Assembly: GCF_001507665.1 (NCBI RefSeq)
Contig: NZ_CP013910.1
Location: 557,501 to 621,500 of the forward strand
DNA: 64,000 bases
DNA from: Deinococcus actinosclerus
GTDB taxonomy: Bacteria > Deinococcota > Deinococci > Deinococcales > Deinococcaceae
Direction: 5' to 3'
Positions within the stretch are counted from its first letter, which is position 1, and each line of letters opens with the position of its first letter. Shown piece by piece: positions 8,281-21,485 of this stretch. Below the pieces are notes generated by a model. The model was not told the origin of the DNA, searched no databases, and worked only from the letters and a program-made list of their open reading frames with translations. Position numbers and translations under genes: made by a program.

Positions 8281-10788
8281 ATGACCCAGATCCCCCTGCC
8301 TGAACTCGCCCTGGTCGCGCTGATCGGCGCGTCATCCTCCGGCAAAACGACTTTCGCTGCACGTCATTTCGGTGCTTACGAGGTGCTGAGCAGTGACCAT
8401 TTCCGTGCGCTTGTCAGCGGCAGTGAACACACGCTGGACGCCAACGAGGCCGCGTTCAGCAGTCTCTATCACGTGGCGGCGCGGCGTCTGGAACGTGGTC
8501 TGCTGACGGTGGTGGACGCGACCTCTGTCCGCGCGGAGGATCGCCGCCGTCTCGTGGAACTCGCGCGCGCACATGACGTGCTGCCCGTGGCGATCGTGCT
8601 GGACCTGCCGCGCAGCGTGCTGGACGCCCGGCACGAGGCGCGCCCGGACCGGCCCTTCAGTGGCGCCGTGATCGGCCGTCAGCAGACCGATCTGCGCCGC
8701 AGCCTGCGCGGCCTGAGCCGCGAGGGGTTCCGGCACGTCTGGACCCTGCGGTCGGTGGATGACGTGGAGACTGCCCAGGTCACGCGCGTGCCGCTGTACT
8801 CGAACCGCCGTGACCTGCGCGGCCCGTTCGATTTCATCGGGGACGTACACGGCTGCCTGACCGAACTGCGCGACCTGCTCACCGATCTGGGCTACGCACT
8901 GGACGGAGATCAGGTCACGCCTCCGGAAGGCCGCACGGCCGTGTTCGTGGGCGATCTGGTGGACCGGGGACCGGACAGCGCGGGCGTCCTGCGACTGGTA
9001 ATGAACATGGTCGCCAGCGGCGCGGCCCTGTGCGTGCCCGGCAACCACGAAGAAAAACTGAAGCGGGCGCTGGAGGGCAAGCAGGTGCAGGCCCTGCATG
9101 GCCTGGACGGCACCCTGGCGCAGATCGGGGCGGCAGGGCCCAACTTCCGTCAGGACGTCCGGCGGTTCCTGGGCAGCCTGATCAGTCACCTCGTGCTGGA
9201 CGACGGACGGGTGGTCGTGGCGCACGCGGGTCTGCCCGAACGGTACCAGGGGCGCAGCAGTGGGCGGGTCCGCAGCTTCGCGCTGTACGGGGATGTGGAC
9301 GGCAGCACCGACGAACTGGGCCTACCGGTCCGCCGCGACTGGGCCGCGACGTACAAGGGGGCCGCCCACGTGGTGTACGGCCACACGCCGGTCGGGCAGG
9401 CGCGGTGGGTCAACCGCACCATCGACCTGGACACCGGCTGCGTGTTCGGCGGTCAGCTGACCGCCCTGCGATACCCGGAGATGGAGCTCCGCAGCGTCCC
9501 GGCACGCGCCCAGTACGCCGTGCCTGCCCGGCCGCTGGATGCCGCGCCGGCGCCGGACCCGGCCGCCGCCGCGCCTTTCGATCTGGCCGAGTTCCTGAAG
9601 CCGGGGCGGATCGAAACCCGTTCGGTGGGTGGCGTGATGCTGCGGGCCGGCGAGCGCGCCGCGGCGGTCGAGACCTTCAGCCGGTACGGTGTGGACCCCC
9701 GCTGGTGCCTGTACCTGCCGCCCACCATGAGTCCGGTCGAGACGAGCGCCCGCCCGGACTATCTGGAGCATCCGGACGAGGCCTTCGCGTACTTCCGCGC
9801 GCAGGGCGCGGCGCAGGTCGTGTGCGAGGAAAAGCACATGGGCAGCCGGGCCCTACTGGTGCTCACGCGGGACGAGGCCGCCGCCCGCCGCTTCGGCGCA
9901 GTTGGGCAGGGCAGCGTCTACACCCGCACGGGCCGCCCGTTCTTCCGGCCAGAGTGGGAGGCGGACGTCCTGACCCGCGCCCGTGAGGCCGCCACCCGCG
10001 CGGGCCTGTGGGACACGCTGGACACCGACTGGCTGCTGCTGGACGCCGAGATCCTGCCCTGGAGCCTGAAGGCCGAGGAGCTCATCAGGGGACAGTACGC
10101 CGCTGTAGGGGCCGCCGGGAACGCGGCGCTCCCGGCCGCTGCGGCGGCCCTTCAGGCGGCTCAGGCGCGCGGCGTGACGGTGGGGGAGTGGCTGACGCGC
10201 ACGCAGGAGCGCGCCGCGGACCTGCACCGCTACCGCGACGCATACCGTGCGTACGTGAGGCGCGTGACCGGCCCTCAGGACGTGCAGATCCGCCCCTTCC
10301 ACCTGCTCGCCTCCCAGGGGCGCGTGCATGACGACCGGGACCACCTGTGGCACCTGACGACGCTGGGGCTCCTGGCGGACGCCGATCCGGTCCTCTTCGG
10401 GCGGACCGCGCACCGCGTCGTGACCCTCGGCACTCCTGACGAGGCGCAGGCCACGGCGTGGTGGGACACTCTGACCGCCGCAGGCGGCGAGGGCATGGTT
10501 GTCAAACCCTTGGACTTCCTCCCGGCCGGGCGGCGGGGACAGCCCGCCGTGAAGGTCCGGGGGCGTGAGTACCTGCGGATCATCTACGGCCCGGAGTACA
10601 CCCGCCCCGAACACCTGACCCGCCTGAAGGCCCGCGCTCTGAACGCCAAGCGCGCCCGCGCCACCCGCGAATTCCACCTGGGCCTGGAGGGCCTGCACCG
10701 CTTCGCGGAGGGCGCCGCAGGCCGTGTGCACGAGTGCGTGCTGGGCGTCCTGGCGCTGGAAAGCGATCCGATTGATGTGCGGCTGTGA
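8281..10788 (+). CDS. pnkp: Bacterial polynucleotide kinase-phosphatase-ligase (RNA repair)
   Basis: 835 residues in three domains. Residues 1-170 are a 5'-OH kinase (P-loop GASSSGKT, 16-23). Residues 180-430 are a metallophosphoesterase that removes 2',3'-cyclic phosphate (DFIGDVHGC, GDLVDRG, GNHE). The C-terminal half is an adenylyltransferase/ligase with Lys518 in CEEKHMGSRA as the expected AMP-acceptor, then LLDAEILPW and GMVVKP. With Hen1, Pnkp repairs RNAs cut by ribotoxins and seals them with a 2'-O-methyl mark. AGAAGG precedes ATG 8281, and TAGAGT (8241-8246) is a likely -10. Hen1 follows 46 bases downstream. Confidence 0.95.
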   Translation: MTQIPLPELALVALIGASSSGKTTFAARHFGAYEVLSSDHFRALVSGSEHTLDANEAAFSSLYHVAARRLERGLLTVVDATSVRAEDRRRLVELARAHDVLPVAIVLDLPRSVLDARHEARPDRPFSGAVIGRQQTDLRRSLRGLSREGFRHVWTLRSVDDVETAQVTRVPLYSNRRDLRGPFDFIGDVHGCLTELRDLLTDLGYALDGDQVTPPEGRTAVFVGDLVDRGPDSAGVLRLVMNMVASGAALCVPGNHEEKLKRALEGKQVQALHGLDGTLAQIGAAGPNFRQDVRRFLGSLISHLVLDDGRVVVAHAGLPERYQGRSSGRVRSFALYGDVDGSTDELGLPVRRDWAATYKGAAHVVYGHTPVGQARWVNRTIDLDTGCVFGGQLTALRYPEMELRSVPARAQYAVPARPLDAAPAPDPAAAAPFDLAEFLKPGRIETRSVGGVMLRAGERAAAVETFSRYGVDPRWCLYLPPTMSPVETSARPDYLEHPDEAFAYFRAQGAAQVVCEEKHMGSRALLVLTRDEAAARRFGAVGQGSVYTRTGRPFFRPEWEADVLTRAREAATRAGLWDTLDTDWLLLDAEILPWSLKAEELIRGQYAAVGAAGNAALPAAAAALQAAQARGVTVGEWLTRTQERAADLHRYRDAYRAYVRRVTGPQDVQIRPFHLLASQGRVHDDRDHLWHLTTLGLLADADPVLFGRTAHRVVTLGTPDEAQATAWWDTLTAAGGEGMVVKPLDFLPAGRRGQPAVKVRGREYLRIIYGPEYTRPEHLTRLKARALNAKRARATREFHLGLEGLHRFAEGAAGRVHECVLGVLALESDPIDVRL

Positions 10789-10834
10789 TGACTTTGCCTG
10801 TCACTCCGTTCTCCTGCGGCCTGGAGGGCCAGCC

Positions 10835-12226
10835 ATGCTCCTGACCATCACCACCACTCACAGCCCGGCCACTGACCTGGGCTTCGTACTCATGAAACAC
10901 CCGGACCGCACCCTGGAACGGCCCCTGCCGTTCGGGAAGTCCCTGGTGTTCTACCCTGAGGCCACCCCGGAGCGCACCACCGCCGCGCTGCTCGTTGAGG
11001 TGGACCCGGTCGCGCTGTCCCGTGCCCCCGCGGGCGGCGAGGCCGGCACGCTCGAACCCTACGTGAACGACCGCCCCTACGCGTCCGGGAGCTTCCTGTC
11101 GGTGGCGCTGCGCGACGCGTTCGGCACCGCCATGACCGGCCAGAGCCGTGATCGCCCTGAACTGGCTGCTGCGCCCCTGCCCCTCATCCTGACCCTGCCG
11201 TGCGTGGCCGCGCGTGCGCAGACAGACCTGCCAGAGCGGCTGTTCGGCCCATTGGGGTACGAGGTCGGGGTGCAGGCCATTCCCCTGGACGCCCTGTACC
11301 CCGAGTGGGGCGAGCGGCCGTACGTCACACTGACGCTGCGCGGCACGGTGCGGGTCGCGGACGCCCTGCGGCACCTGTACGTGCTGCTGCCCGTTCTGGA
11401 CGGCAAGAAGCACTACTACGTCGGTGAGGCCGAGGTGGACAAGCTGCTCCGGCACGGGCAGGACTGGCTGGACACCCACCCGGAACGGGACCTGATCGCG
11501 GCGCGGTACCTGCGGTTCCGGGGACTGGTGGCGCAGGCTCAGGCCCGACTGACTGACCAGCAGACCGACCCGCAGGACGCTTCCGACGCTGAGTCCTCAA
11601 CGGACACGCCGGTCATCCTGCCGCCCCGCGTGCACGACGCACGACTGGACGCCGTGGCGGCACTGCTGGAACAGACCGGAGCGCGGCGCGTGCTGGACCT
11701 CGGCTGCGGCGAGGGCAAACTCCTGCGCCGCCTGCTGCGCTCGCCGCAGTTCCGCGAACTGGTCGGGGTGGACCTCAGCGCCCGCAACCTGGAGATCGCC
11801 GCCGAGCGTCTGAAACTGGATGAACGCCCCGAACTGCGGGACCGCGTGACGCTTCTGCACGGCAGTCTCGCCTACCCGGACTCCCGCCTCAGGGGCTTTG
11901 ACGCGGCAGCCCTGGTCGAGGTGATCGAGCACCTGGAACCGCACCGCCTGACCGCCCTGACCGACAATGTGCTGGGGCACGCGCGCCCCGGCACGCTGAT
12001 CGTCACCACGCCCAACCGCGAGTACAACGCCACCTTCGAGGAAGCTCGCGCCCTGCGGCACGCGGACCACCGCTTCGAATGGACCCGCGCCGAGTTCCAG
12101 GCCTGGGCTCAGGCGGCCGCCGAGCAGTACGGGTACACCGTGACCTTCCAGGACCTGGGCGACGTGCACCCCGAGTACGGGCCCATCACGCAGCTGGCCC
12201 TGTTCCGGCAGTCTCCGGTCGCCTGA
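10835..12226 (+). CDS. hen1: 3'-terminal RNA ribose 2'-O-methyltransferase Hen1
   Basis: 463 residues. The N-terminal half (MLLTITTTHSPATDLGFVLMKHP onward) is the bacterial Hen1 domain that binds and activates the Pnkp ligase. The C-terminal half is a SAM-dependent methyltransferase: VLDLGCGEGKLL binds SAM, and Glu362, Glu365, His366 (EVIEH) with His412 (HADHRF) are the expected metal ligands next to the 3'-terminal ribose. It methylates the 2'-OH at the broken end before ligation, so the repaired RNA resists recleavage. GGAGGG (10823-10828) sets ATG 10835. No separate Rnl ligase gene is present. Confidence 0.95.
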   Translation: MLLTITTTHSPATDLGFVLMKHPDRTLERPLPFGKSLVFYPEATPERTTAALLVEVDPVALSRAPAGGEAGTLEPYVNDRPYASGSFLSVALRDAFGTAMTGQSRDRPELAAAPLPLILTLPCVAARAQTDLPERLFGPLGYEVGVQAIPLDALYPEWGERPYVTLTLRGTVRVADALRHLYVLLPVLDGKKHYYVGEAEVDKLLRHGQDWLDTHPERDLIAARYLRFRGLVAQAQARLTDQQTDPQDASDAESSTDTPVILPPRVHDARLDAVAALLEQTGARRVLDLGCGEGKLLRRLLRSPQFRELVGVDLSARNLEIAAERLKLDERPELRDRVTLLHGSLAYPDSRLRGFDAAALVEVIEHLEPHRLTALTDNVLGHARPGTLIVTTPNREYNATFEEARALRHADHRFEWTRAEFQAWAQAAAEQYGYTVTFQDLGDVHPEYGPITQLALFRQSPVA

Positions 12227-12244
12227 GCCCCTACACTGCCCGTC

Positions 12245-13468
12245 ATGCGCGCTCGCCCTGCCGCCCTGATCTTCATCCTGCTGACCGCCCTGATCGACAT
12301 CGTGGGGATCGGGCTGATCGTTCCGGTGCTGCCGGGACTGGTGAAGGAACTGGCCGGGTCGGAGGTGGCGGGCGCACGCACGATCGGCTGGCTGACGGCC
12401 GCGTACGCGGTGATGCAGTTCGTGTTCGCGCCGATCCTGGGCCGCCTGAGTGACCGGTACGGGCGGCGGCCGGTGCTGCTGCTGTCCCTGACGGGCCTGG
12501 GCCTGGATTACCTGCTGCTGGCGTTCGCACCGAACCTGTGGTGGCTGCTCGCGGGGCGCGTCCTGGCCGGGATCACCGGGGCGAGCCTGACGGTCGCGAA
12601 TGCGTACATCGCGGACGTCACGCCGCCCGAGACCCGCGCGAAGAACTTCGGGCTGCTGGGCGCGACCTTCGGAGTGGGCTTCATTCTGGGGCCCGCGTTG
12701 GGCGGTCTGCTGGGCGAGTACGGGCTGCGCGTGCCGTTCCTGGTCGCGGCGGGCCTGACCGGCCTGAACGTCCTGTACGGTCTGTTCGTGCTGCCCGAGT
12801 CACTGCCGCCCTCGGCCCGCACCCGTGACCTGCGCCGGGGCGACCTGAACCCCCTCAAGCCCCTGGCGGCGCTGGCGCAGTACCCGATCCTGCGCAGCCT
12901 GACGCTGACGTTCGTGCTGCTGGGCCTGGCGGGGCAGGTGATCTTCAGTACGTGGGTGCTGTACACCGAACGCGTCCTGTCCTGGAGTCCGTCGCAGAAC
13001 GGCGTGGCGCTGGCGTTCTTTGGGGTGTTGACCGCCGCCGTGCAGGGCGGCCTGATCGGGCCGTTCATCGCGCGGTTCGGCGAGCGGCGCACCATCATGA
13101 CCGGTCTGGTCAGCAGCGTCCTGGAATTCCTGGTGCTCAGCGTGGCCCGCAGCGGCCCGCTACTGTACGCGTCCCTGGTGGTGGGCGCGCTGGGCGGCCT
13201 CGCGAACCCCGCCATCCAGGGCCTGATCTCCCGTCAGGTCGGGGAGACCGAGCAGGGCCGCGTGCAGGGCGCCATCACCAGCCTGAACAGCCTCGTGGGC
13301 GTGGTGGGCCCCATCGTGGCGACCAGCGTGTACGCCGCCGGGTCGGGCGCGGGCTTTCCCGGCGCGGCCTTCCTGATGGGCGCGGTGCTGTCCGTGATCG
13401 GCACTGTCGTGCTCCTGGGGGTGCTGCGGGGCCTGCCGGACACGGGGCGGTCGGTGGGGCCCGTCTGA
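12245..13468 (+). CDS. MFS transporter, Tet/TCR drug-exporter type
   Basis: 407 residues with 12 membrane helices. [18 protein letters not shown] in helix 1, [14 protein letters not shown] between helices 2 and 3, and [12 protein letters not shown] in helix 5 are drug:H+ antiporter motifs typical of TetA-like proteins. Export of a small hydrophobic compound by proton exchange is likely; the substrate is unknown. It starts at ATG 12245 with TACACT seven bases upstream, so it has its own leaderless promoter despite following hen1 closely. The convergent LysR gene ends three bases after its stop. Confidence 0.85.
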   Translation: MRARPAALIFILLTALIDIVGIGLIVPVLPGLVKELAGSEVAGARTIGWLTAAYAVMQFVFAPILGRLSDRYGRRPVLLLSLTGLGLDYLLLAFAPNLWWLLAGRVLAGITGASLTVANAYIADVTPPETRAKNFGLLGATFGVGFILGPALGGLLGEYGLRVPFLVAAGLTGLNVLYGLFVLPESLPPSARTRDLRRGDLNPLKPLAALAQYPILRSLTLTFVLLGLAGQVIFSTWVLYTERVLSWSPSQNGVALAFFGVLTAAVQGGLIGPFIARFGERRTIMTGLVSSVLEFLVLSVARSGPLLYASLVVGALGGLANPAIQGLISRQVGETEQGRVQGAITSLNSLVGVVGPIVATSVYAAGSGAGFPGAAFLMGAVLSVIGTVVLLGVLRGLPDTGRSVGPV

Positions 13469-13471
13469 GGG

Positions 13472-14377
13472 TCAGGTGCGGTCGGGTTCGGCGCGCAGCA
13501 CTTCTTCCGCGACGGTCAGGAACGCGCGGATGATGGGGTTGCGGCCGTCACCGCGCCGCCACACGGCCACGATGTCCACGGTGGGGGCGTCCTCGATGGG
13601 GCGGTAGGCGACGCCGGGCAGCGACAGGCGGCTGAAGAACTCGATGGGCAGGAACACGCCGACGCCCGCCGCGACCAGGGACAGCAGGGTGGGCACCTCG
13701 ATGGCCTCCTGCACGACGTGGGGGGTAAATCCAGCGCCGGCGCACCAGCGCATGACCTGATCGAAGTACGTGGCGCGGATCTGCCGGGGGAAGAACACGA
13801 AGGGCTCGGCCCGCAGGTCGCTGATCTTCAGCCGGCGTTTGCGGGCCAGGGGGTGCGCGGCGGGCAGCGCGGCCACCAGCGGCTGGCGCCACAGGGCGCG
13901 CGAGTCGAGGCTGGGGTCGCGCACGGGCAGCAGCATCAGGCCGATGCCCACCTGCCCGCCGCGCAGCGCGGCCTCCTGCTCCTGCGCGGTGAGTTCGCGC
14001 AGGTCCACGCTGACGTTCGGGTACAGCTCCCGGAAGCGCCGCACGATCTCCGGCAGGCCGCCGAAGGCGAGGCCGCTGACGAAGCCCACGCTCAGGCGGC
14101 CCACCTCGCCCCGCGCGGCGCGGCGGGCGCGCTCGACGGTCTGTCCGGCCAGGGCGAGCGTCTCGCGCGCGCCAATCAGGAATTCCTGCCCGGCGGGGGT
14201 GAGCTGCACGCGGCGGGTGGTGCGCAGCACCAGCGGCACGCCCACCTCCTCTTCCAGGTTGCGGATGGAGTTGCTGAGGGCCTGCTGGACGACGAACACG
14301 CGTTCGGCGGCCCGCCCGAAGTGTTCCTCCTCGGCCAGGGCCACGAAGTGCCGCAGGTGACGCAGTTCGATCGACAT
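13472..14377 (-). CDS. LysR-type transcriptional regulator
   Basis: 301 residues. The N-terminal winged helix ([52 protein letters not shown]) is a textbook LysR DNA-binding domain, followed by a linker helix and an effector domain. It diverges from aceE with a 104-bp gap that holds a 17-bp dyad, so control of pyruvate dehydrogenase or autoregulation is plausible. ATG 14377 is chosen over the longer frame because it starts at the conserved helix. TACGCT lies 11 bases upstream. Confidence 0.88.
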   Translation of the reverse strand: MSIELRHLRHFVALAEEEHFGRAAERVFVVQQALSNSIRNLEEEVGVPLVLRTTRRVQLTPAGQEFLIGARETLALAGQTVERARRAARGEVGRLSVGFVSGLAFGGLPEIVRRFRELYPNVSVDLRELTAQEQEAALRGGQVGIGLMLLPVRDPSLDSRALWRQPLVAALPAAHPLARKRRLKISDLRAEPFVFFPRQIRATYFDQVMRWCAGAGFTPHVVQEAIEVPTLLSLVAAGVGVFLPIEFFSRLSLPGVAYRPIEDAPTVDIVAVWRRGDGRNPIIRAFLTVAEEVLRAEPDRT

Positions 14378-14406
14378 GCCTGATCGGCAGCGTAGCGCGC
14401 GCCACC

Positions 14407-14423
14407 CACCAGTGACAGTGGTG
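14407..14423. promoter_or_regulatory. Candidate LysR operator between lysR and aceE
   Basis: CACCAGTGACAGTGGTG is symmetric at all but its three spacer positions. It lies 30 bases from the lysR start and 59 bases from the aceE start. LysR proteins usually bind such dyads in divergent promoters. Confidence 0.45.
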
Positions 14424-14481
14424 AATCCCATGAGAATTCCCTGTTGGAAGTGTGGGACCGGCGGGGCCTATGCTGGGCAGC

Positions 14482-17226
<2,745 letters not shown>

Positions 17227-17242
17227 CGCGCAGCGTCCAAGG

Positions 17243-17298
17243 GTCTGAGGGTCTAAGGGTCAACCAACCTCACCTCTTAGACCCTTAGACACTCAGAC
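17243..17298. repeat. Long inverted repeat between aceE and aceF
   Basis: A 19-base arm (17243-17261, GTCTGAGGGTCTAAGGGTC) and its complement (17280-17298) match at 18 of 19 positions around an 18-base loop. The arms are built from GGGTCT-like units. It could attenuate or protect the transcript between the two subunit genes. Confidence 0.75.
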
Positions 17299-17328
17299 TC
17301 TTCACCCCTCTCCGAAGGAGAACCAATC

Positions 17329-19053
<1,725 letters not shown>

Positions 19054-19088
19054 CGCAGGCCGATGGCAGAAGGCTGAAGGCAACAGAA

Positions 19089-19117
19089 AAGACCCCCGCT
19101 ACTCGGACGGGGGTCTT
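19089..19117. terminator. Bidirectional terminator after aceF
   Basis: A perfect ten-base stem AAGACCCCCG / CGGGGGTCTT with a nine-base loop. AAAA precedes it and CTCTT follows, so it can serve aceF and the convergent lipoprotein gene. Confidence 0.75.
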
Positions 19118-19131
19118 CTCTTGCGGATCGG

Positions 19132-19584
19132 TTACCGGACGCTGAGCACGCGGCAGGAGCCCGATTCGGATTTGGCGGCACCATTCGGCGTGATGCTGGC
19201 CTTGAACGTGTCCTCCTTAGCTCCCAGGATGACGAAGCAGTTCACCTCAGCGAAGCGCCCTAGACGAGGAGTAGAGAAAGTGGCAGAGCGCTCACCGGTT
19301 TTCATCGTCCAGAGCGTGACTTGACCGCTGGACTCTTCCAGAACTTTGGCCTCCATGTATGCGATGGACTCGATGTTCTCACAGGGGCTACCGCAGGTCA
19401 GGGGACGGGCGTCCCGCGTGATGGTGAACGTTCCCCGCTCACTCATGCCGTTCAGGGTGTACTCGATGACCCACTCCTCGCCCACCTGGACGCGGTCGAA
19501 GCTCCTGCCGGCGGAAGTGATCGTGGCGCCCGGCGCGCAGCCGACCAGGAGGGTGAACAGGGGAAGCAGAAAGATGTTTCTCAT
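19132..19584 (-). CDS. Putative lipoprotein of unknown function
   Basis: 150 residues. The signal peptide ends in a lipobox (LLVGC, Cys15), so the protein is probably lipid-anchored outside the membrane. The mature part reads as beta-strands, with Cys in [16 protein letters not shown] and SGSCRV that may form disulfides. No family recognised. Confidence 0.7.
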   Translation of the reverse strand: MRNIFLLPLFTLLVGCAPGATITSAGRSFDRVQVGEEWVIEYTLNGMSERGTFTITRDARPLTCGSPCENIESIAYMEAKVLEESSGQVTLWTMKTGERSATFSTPRLGRFAEVNCFVILGAKEDTFKASITPNGAAKSESGSCRVLSVR

Positions 19585-19603
19585 GCCGGTGCAGTGTAGC
19601 GGC

Positions 19604-20467
19604 CTACTTGTCCTCGCTGAGGGCGAAGCCGCGGCTGAACTGTTCCTGCAGGGCGGTGAACACGATCAGGGGGGGGAGCATGGTGATGACGGCGCCTGCC
19701 ATGACGGCGCCCCAGTCGGTCTGGCCGCCCACCTCGATGAGTTTGCGCAGGCCGACCTGGACGACCTGGTGGTCGTCGCGCTGCATGATGACCAGTGGCC
19801 AGAGGTACTGGTCCCAGGCGTACACGAACTGGATGACGGCCAGCGCGCCGATGGTGTTCCAGCTCATGGGGATGAGGATGCGGGTGAGGTAGCGCAGGGG
19901 GCCGCAGCCGTCGATGCGGGCGGCGTCGGCGAGGCTGGCGGGGATGTTCAGGAAGTGCTGGCGGAACAGGAACGTGCCGGTGGCGCTGGCGAGGAACGGC
20001 ACGATGATCGCGGCGAACGAGTCGGCCCACTTCAGGTCGCGGCTGACGAGGTCGAACAGCGCGACGATGAGGACCTCGGTGGGCAGCATCAGGGACACGA
20101 GGACCAGCGCGAAGGCCACGCCCTTGAGGGGGAAGCGGAAGTACACGAAGGCCAGCGCGGCGAGCAGGGCCAGGATGGTCTTGCCGGTGGTGACGGTGAC
20201 GGCCACGATGAAGCTGTTGAGCATGGAGCGGCCCAGGTGGGCGTCCACCCACACGCGCTCGAGGTTGCTCAGGAACGCGCCGCCGGGCAGCAGGGAGGGG
20301 CTCAGGACCGCGCTGGACGGCTGAGTGGCCTTGATCAGCGCCAGGAGGAGTGGGGCGCTGATGAGCAGCGCGGCCAGGATCAGTGCGGCGTGGGTGCCCC
20401 AGTCTCCCCGGCGGGCGCGGGTGGGCGTGGCGGTGCGGGTGCGGGGGAGGAGGCGGTCACGCACCAT
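19604..20467 (-). CDS. ugpE: ABC transporter permease, UgpE/MalG type
   Basis: 287 residues with six membrane helices. The EAA-type loop reads DAARIDGCGPLRYLTRILIPM, which contacts the ATPase. The N-terminal segment HAALILAALLISAPLLLALIKATQ resembles UgpE of the glycerol-3-phosphate importer. It overlaps the upstream permease gene by 11 bases, so the two halves are coupled. No ATPase gene is present in the cluster; a shared MsmK/UgpC-like subunit elsewhere would be needed. Confidence 0.82.
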   Translation of the reverse strand: MVRDRLLPRTRTATPTRARRGDWGTHAALILAALLISAPLLLALIKATQPSSAVLSPSLLPGGAFLSNLERVWVDAHLGRSMLNSFIVAVTVTTGKTILALLAALAFVYFRFPLKGVAFALVLVSLMLPTEVLIVALFDLVSRDLKWADSFAAIIVPFLASATGTFLFRQHFLNIPASLADAARIDGCGPLRYLTRILIPMSWNTIGALAVIQFVYAWDQYLWPLVIMQRDDHQVVQVGLRKLIEVGGQTDWGAVMAGAVITMLPPLIVFTALQEQFSRGFALSEDK

Positions 20468-21395
20468 AGTGCACCCGCCGTTCGCCCAGCCGGAACTGCA
20501 TGAACGTCACGAACGCCACGAGGGCCAGCATCAGCGCGCCCTGCGCGGCGGCCGCGCCGGTCCTGAAGTTCACGAAGCCGTCCTGGTACAGCTGGTACAC
20601 CAGGAAGGTCGTGATCCCCGCGTGGCCCACGTACGGTCCGCCGCGCGTGAGCAGGTCGGTCAGCGCGAACGAGTCGAACAGTGCGGCGACGATGTTCGTG
20701 AATACCAGGAAGAACGTGACCGGGCTCAGCAGCGGGAACGCCACGCGCCAGAACACCTGCGCGGGGGTCGCCCCGTCGATCTGCGCGGCCTCCATGACGT
20801 CGGTCGGGAGATTGCGGATGCTCGCCAGGTAGAACACGATGTTGTAGGCGAGGCCCTTCCAGATGGCTGCGACCGTCACCAGCGCAAACGCGAGCAGGGG
20901 GGTGTCCAGCCAGCGGGGGCGGACACCCACCAGTTCGCCCAGCAGCTGGTTCACCACGCCGATCTCCGGGTTGAACAGGAACAGCCATAGCGTCCCGGCA
21001 ATGGCGGGACTCAGCGCGTACGGGTAGATCAGCAGCAGCCGGTACGCGCGTGACCCCCGGACGGGACGGCTGGCCAGCCACGCCAGCCCCAGCGACAGCA
21101 GCAGCCCGCCCGTGACGCTCAGCAGCGTGAACACCAGCGTCTGCAGCGCCACCTGCCGGTACGTGGCGCTGCCCAGCAGGTCCGTGATGTTCCCCAGGCC
21201 CACCCACTGCTCGGTGCCCAGGATCAGGTTCGCGCGGTACCCCGCCAGCCGCAGCGTGCGCAGGGTCGGCAGGTAGATGAACACTGCCAGGATCAGCAGG
21301 CTGGGCAGCAGGAACAGCCACGGCAGCGCCGCGCCCCGGAACACCGCCCGGTCCTCGCGCCCGCCCGCGTCCCTTTTCTGGCGGACGCTCAGCAC
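20457..21395 (-). CDS. ugpA: ABC transporter permease, UgpA/MalF type
   Basis: 312 residues from GTG 21395, with six membrane helices. FLLPSLLILAVFIYLPTLRTLRLAGYR starts helix 1, and the EAA loop reads EAAQIDGATPAQVFWRVAFPLLSP. It forms the channel with UgpE. The start is odd: a strong AAGGAG site instead leads to an ATG at 21421 in another frame, opening a ten-codon micro-ORF that stops after crossing this GTG. No in-frame ATG exists upstream before a stop, so GTG with coupling is the best reading. Confidence 0.8.
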   Translation of the reverse strand: MLSVRQKRDAGGREDRAVFRGAALPWLFLLPSLLILAVFIYLPTLRTLRLAGYRANLILGTEQWVGLGNITDLLGSATYRQVALQTLVFTLLSVTGGLLLSLGLAWLASRPVRGSRAYRLLLIYPYALSPAIAGTLWLFLFNPEIGVVNQLLGELVGVRPRWLDTPLLAFALVTVAAIWKGLAYNIVFYLASIRNLPTDVMEAAQIDGATPAQVFWRVAFPLLSPVTFFLVFTNIVAALFDSFALTDLLTRGGPYVGHAGITTFLVYQLYQDGFVNFRTGAAAAQGALMLALVAFVTFMQFRLGERRVHYGA

Positions 21396-21421
21396 GCCGC
21401 GCCCCTCGAATCGTCGGTCAT
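21389..21421 (-). CDS. Ten-residue micro-ORF overlapping the ugpA start
   Basis: ATG 21421 is preceded by AAGGAGAGGGT. It reads MTDDSRGAAC and stops at 21389-21391, overlapping the first seven bases of ugpA. Probable role: translational coupling to ugpA. Confidence 0.4.
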   Translation of the reverse strand: MTDDSRGAAC

Positions 21422-21443
21422 ACCCTCTCCTTCAACGCCGGGC

Positions 21444-21472
21444 GCGACCCGCCCCCGGTCGGGGCAGGTCGC
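21444..21472 (-). terminator. Hairpin between ugpB and ugpA
   Basis: GCGACC (21444-21449) pairs with GGTCGC (21467-21472), with no T-run. A partial stop or mRNA-stability stem after ugpB would let more binding protein than permease be made. Confidence 0.35.
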
Positions 21473-21485
21473 ACGGGGAGCGCTG

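Noticed and set aside
17243..17298. Mobile-element end or attC-like site
   Set aside because: No transposase or integrase nearby and no target duplication; a simple intergenic hairpin explains it.
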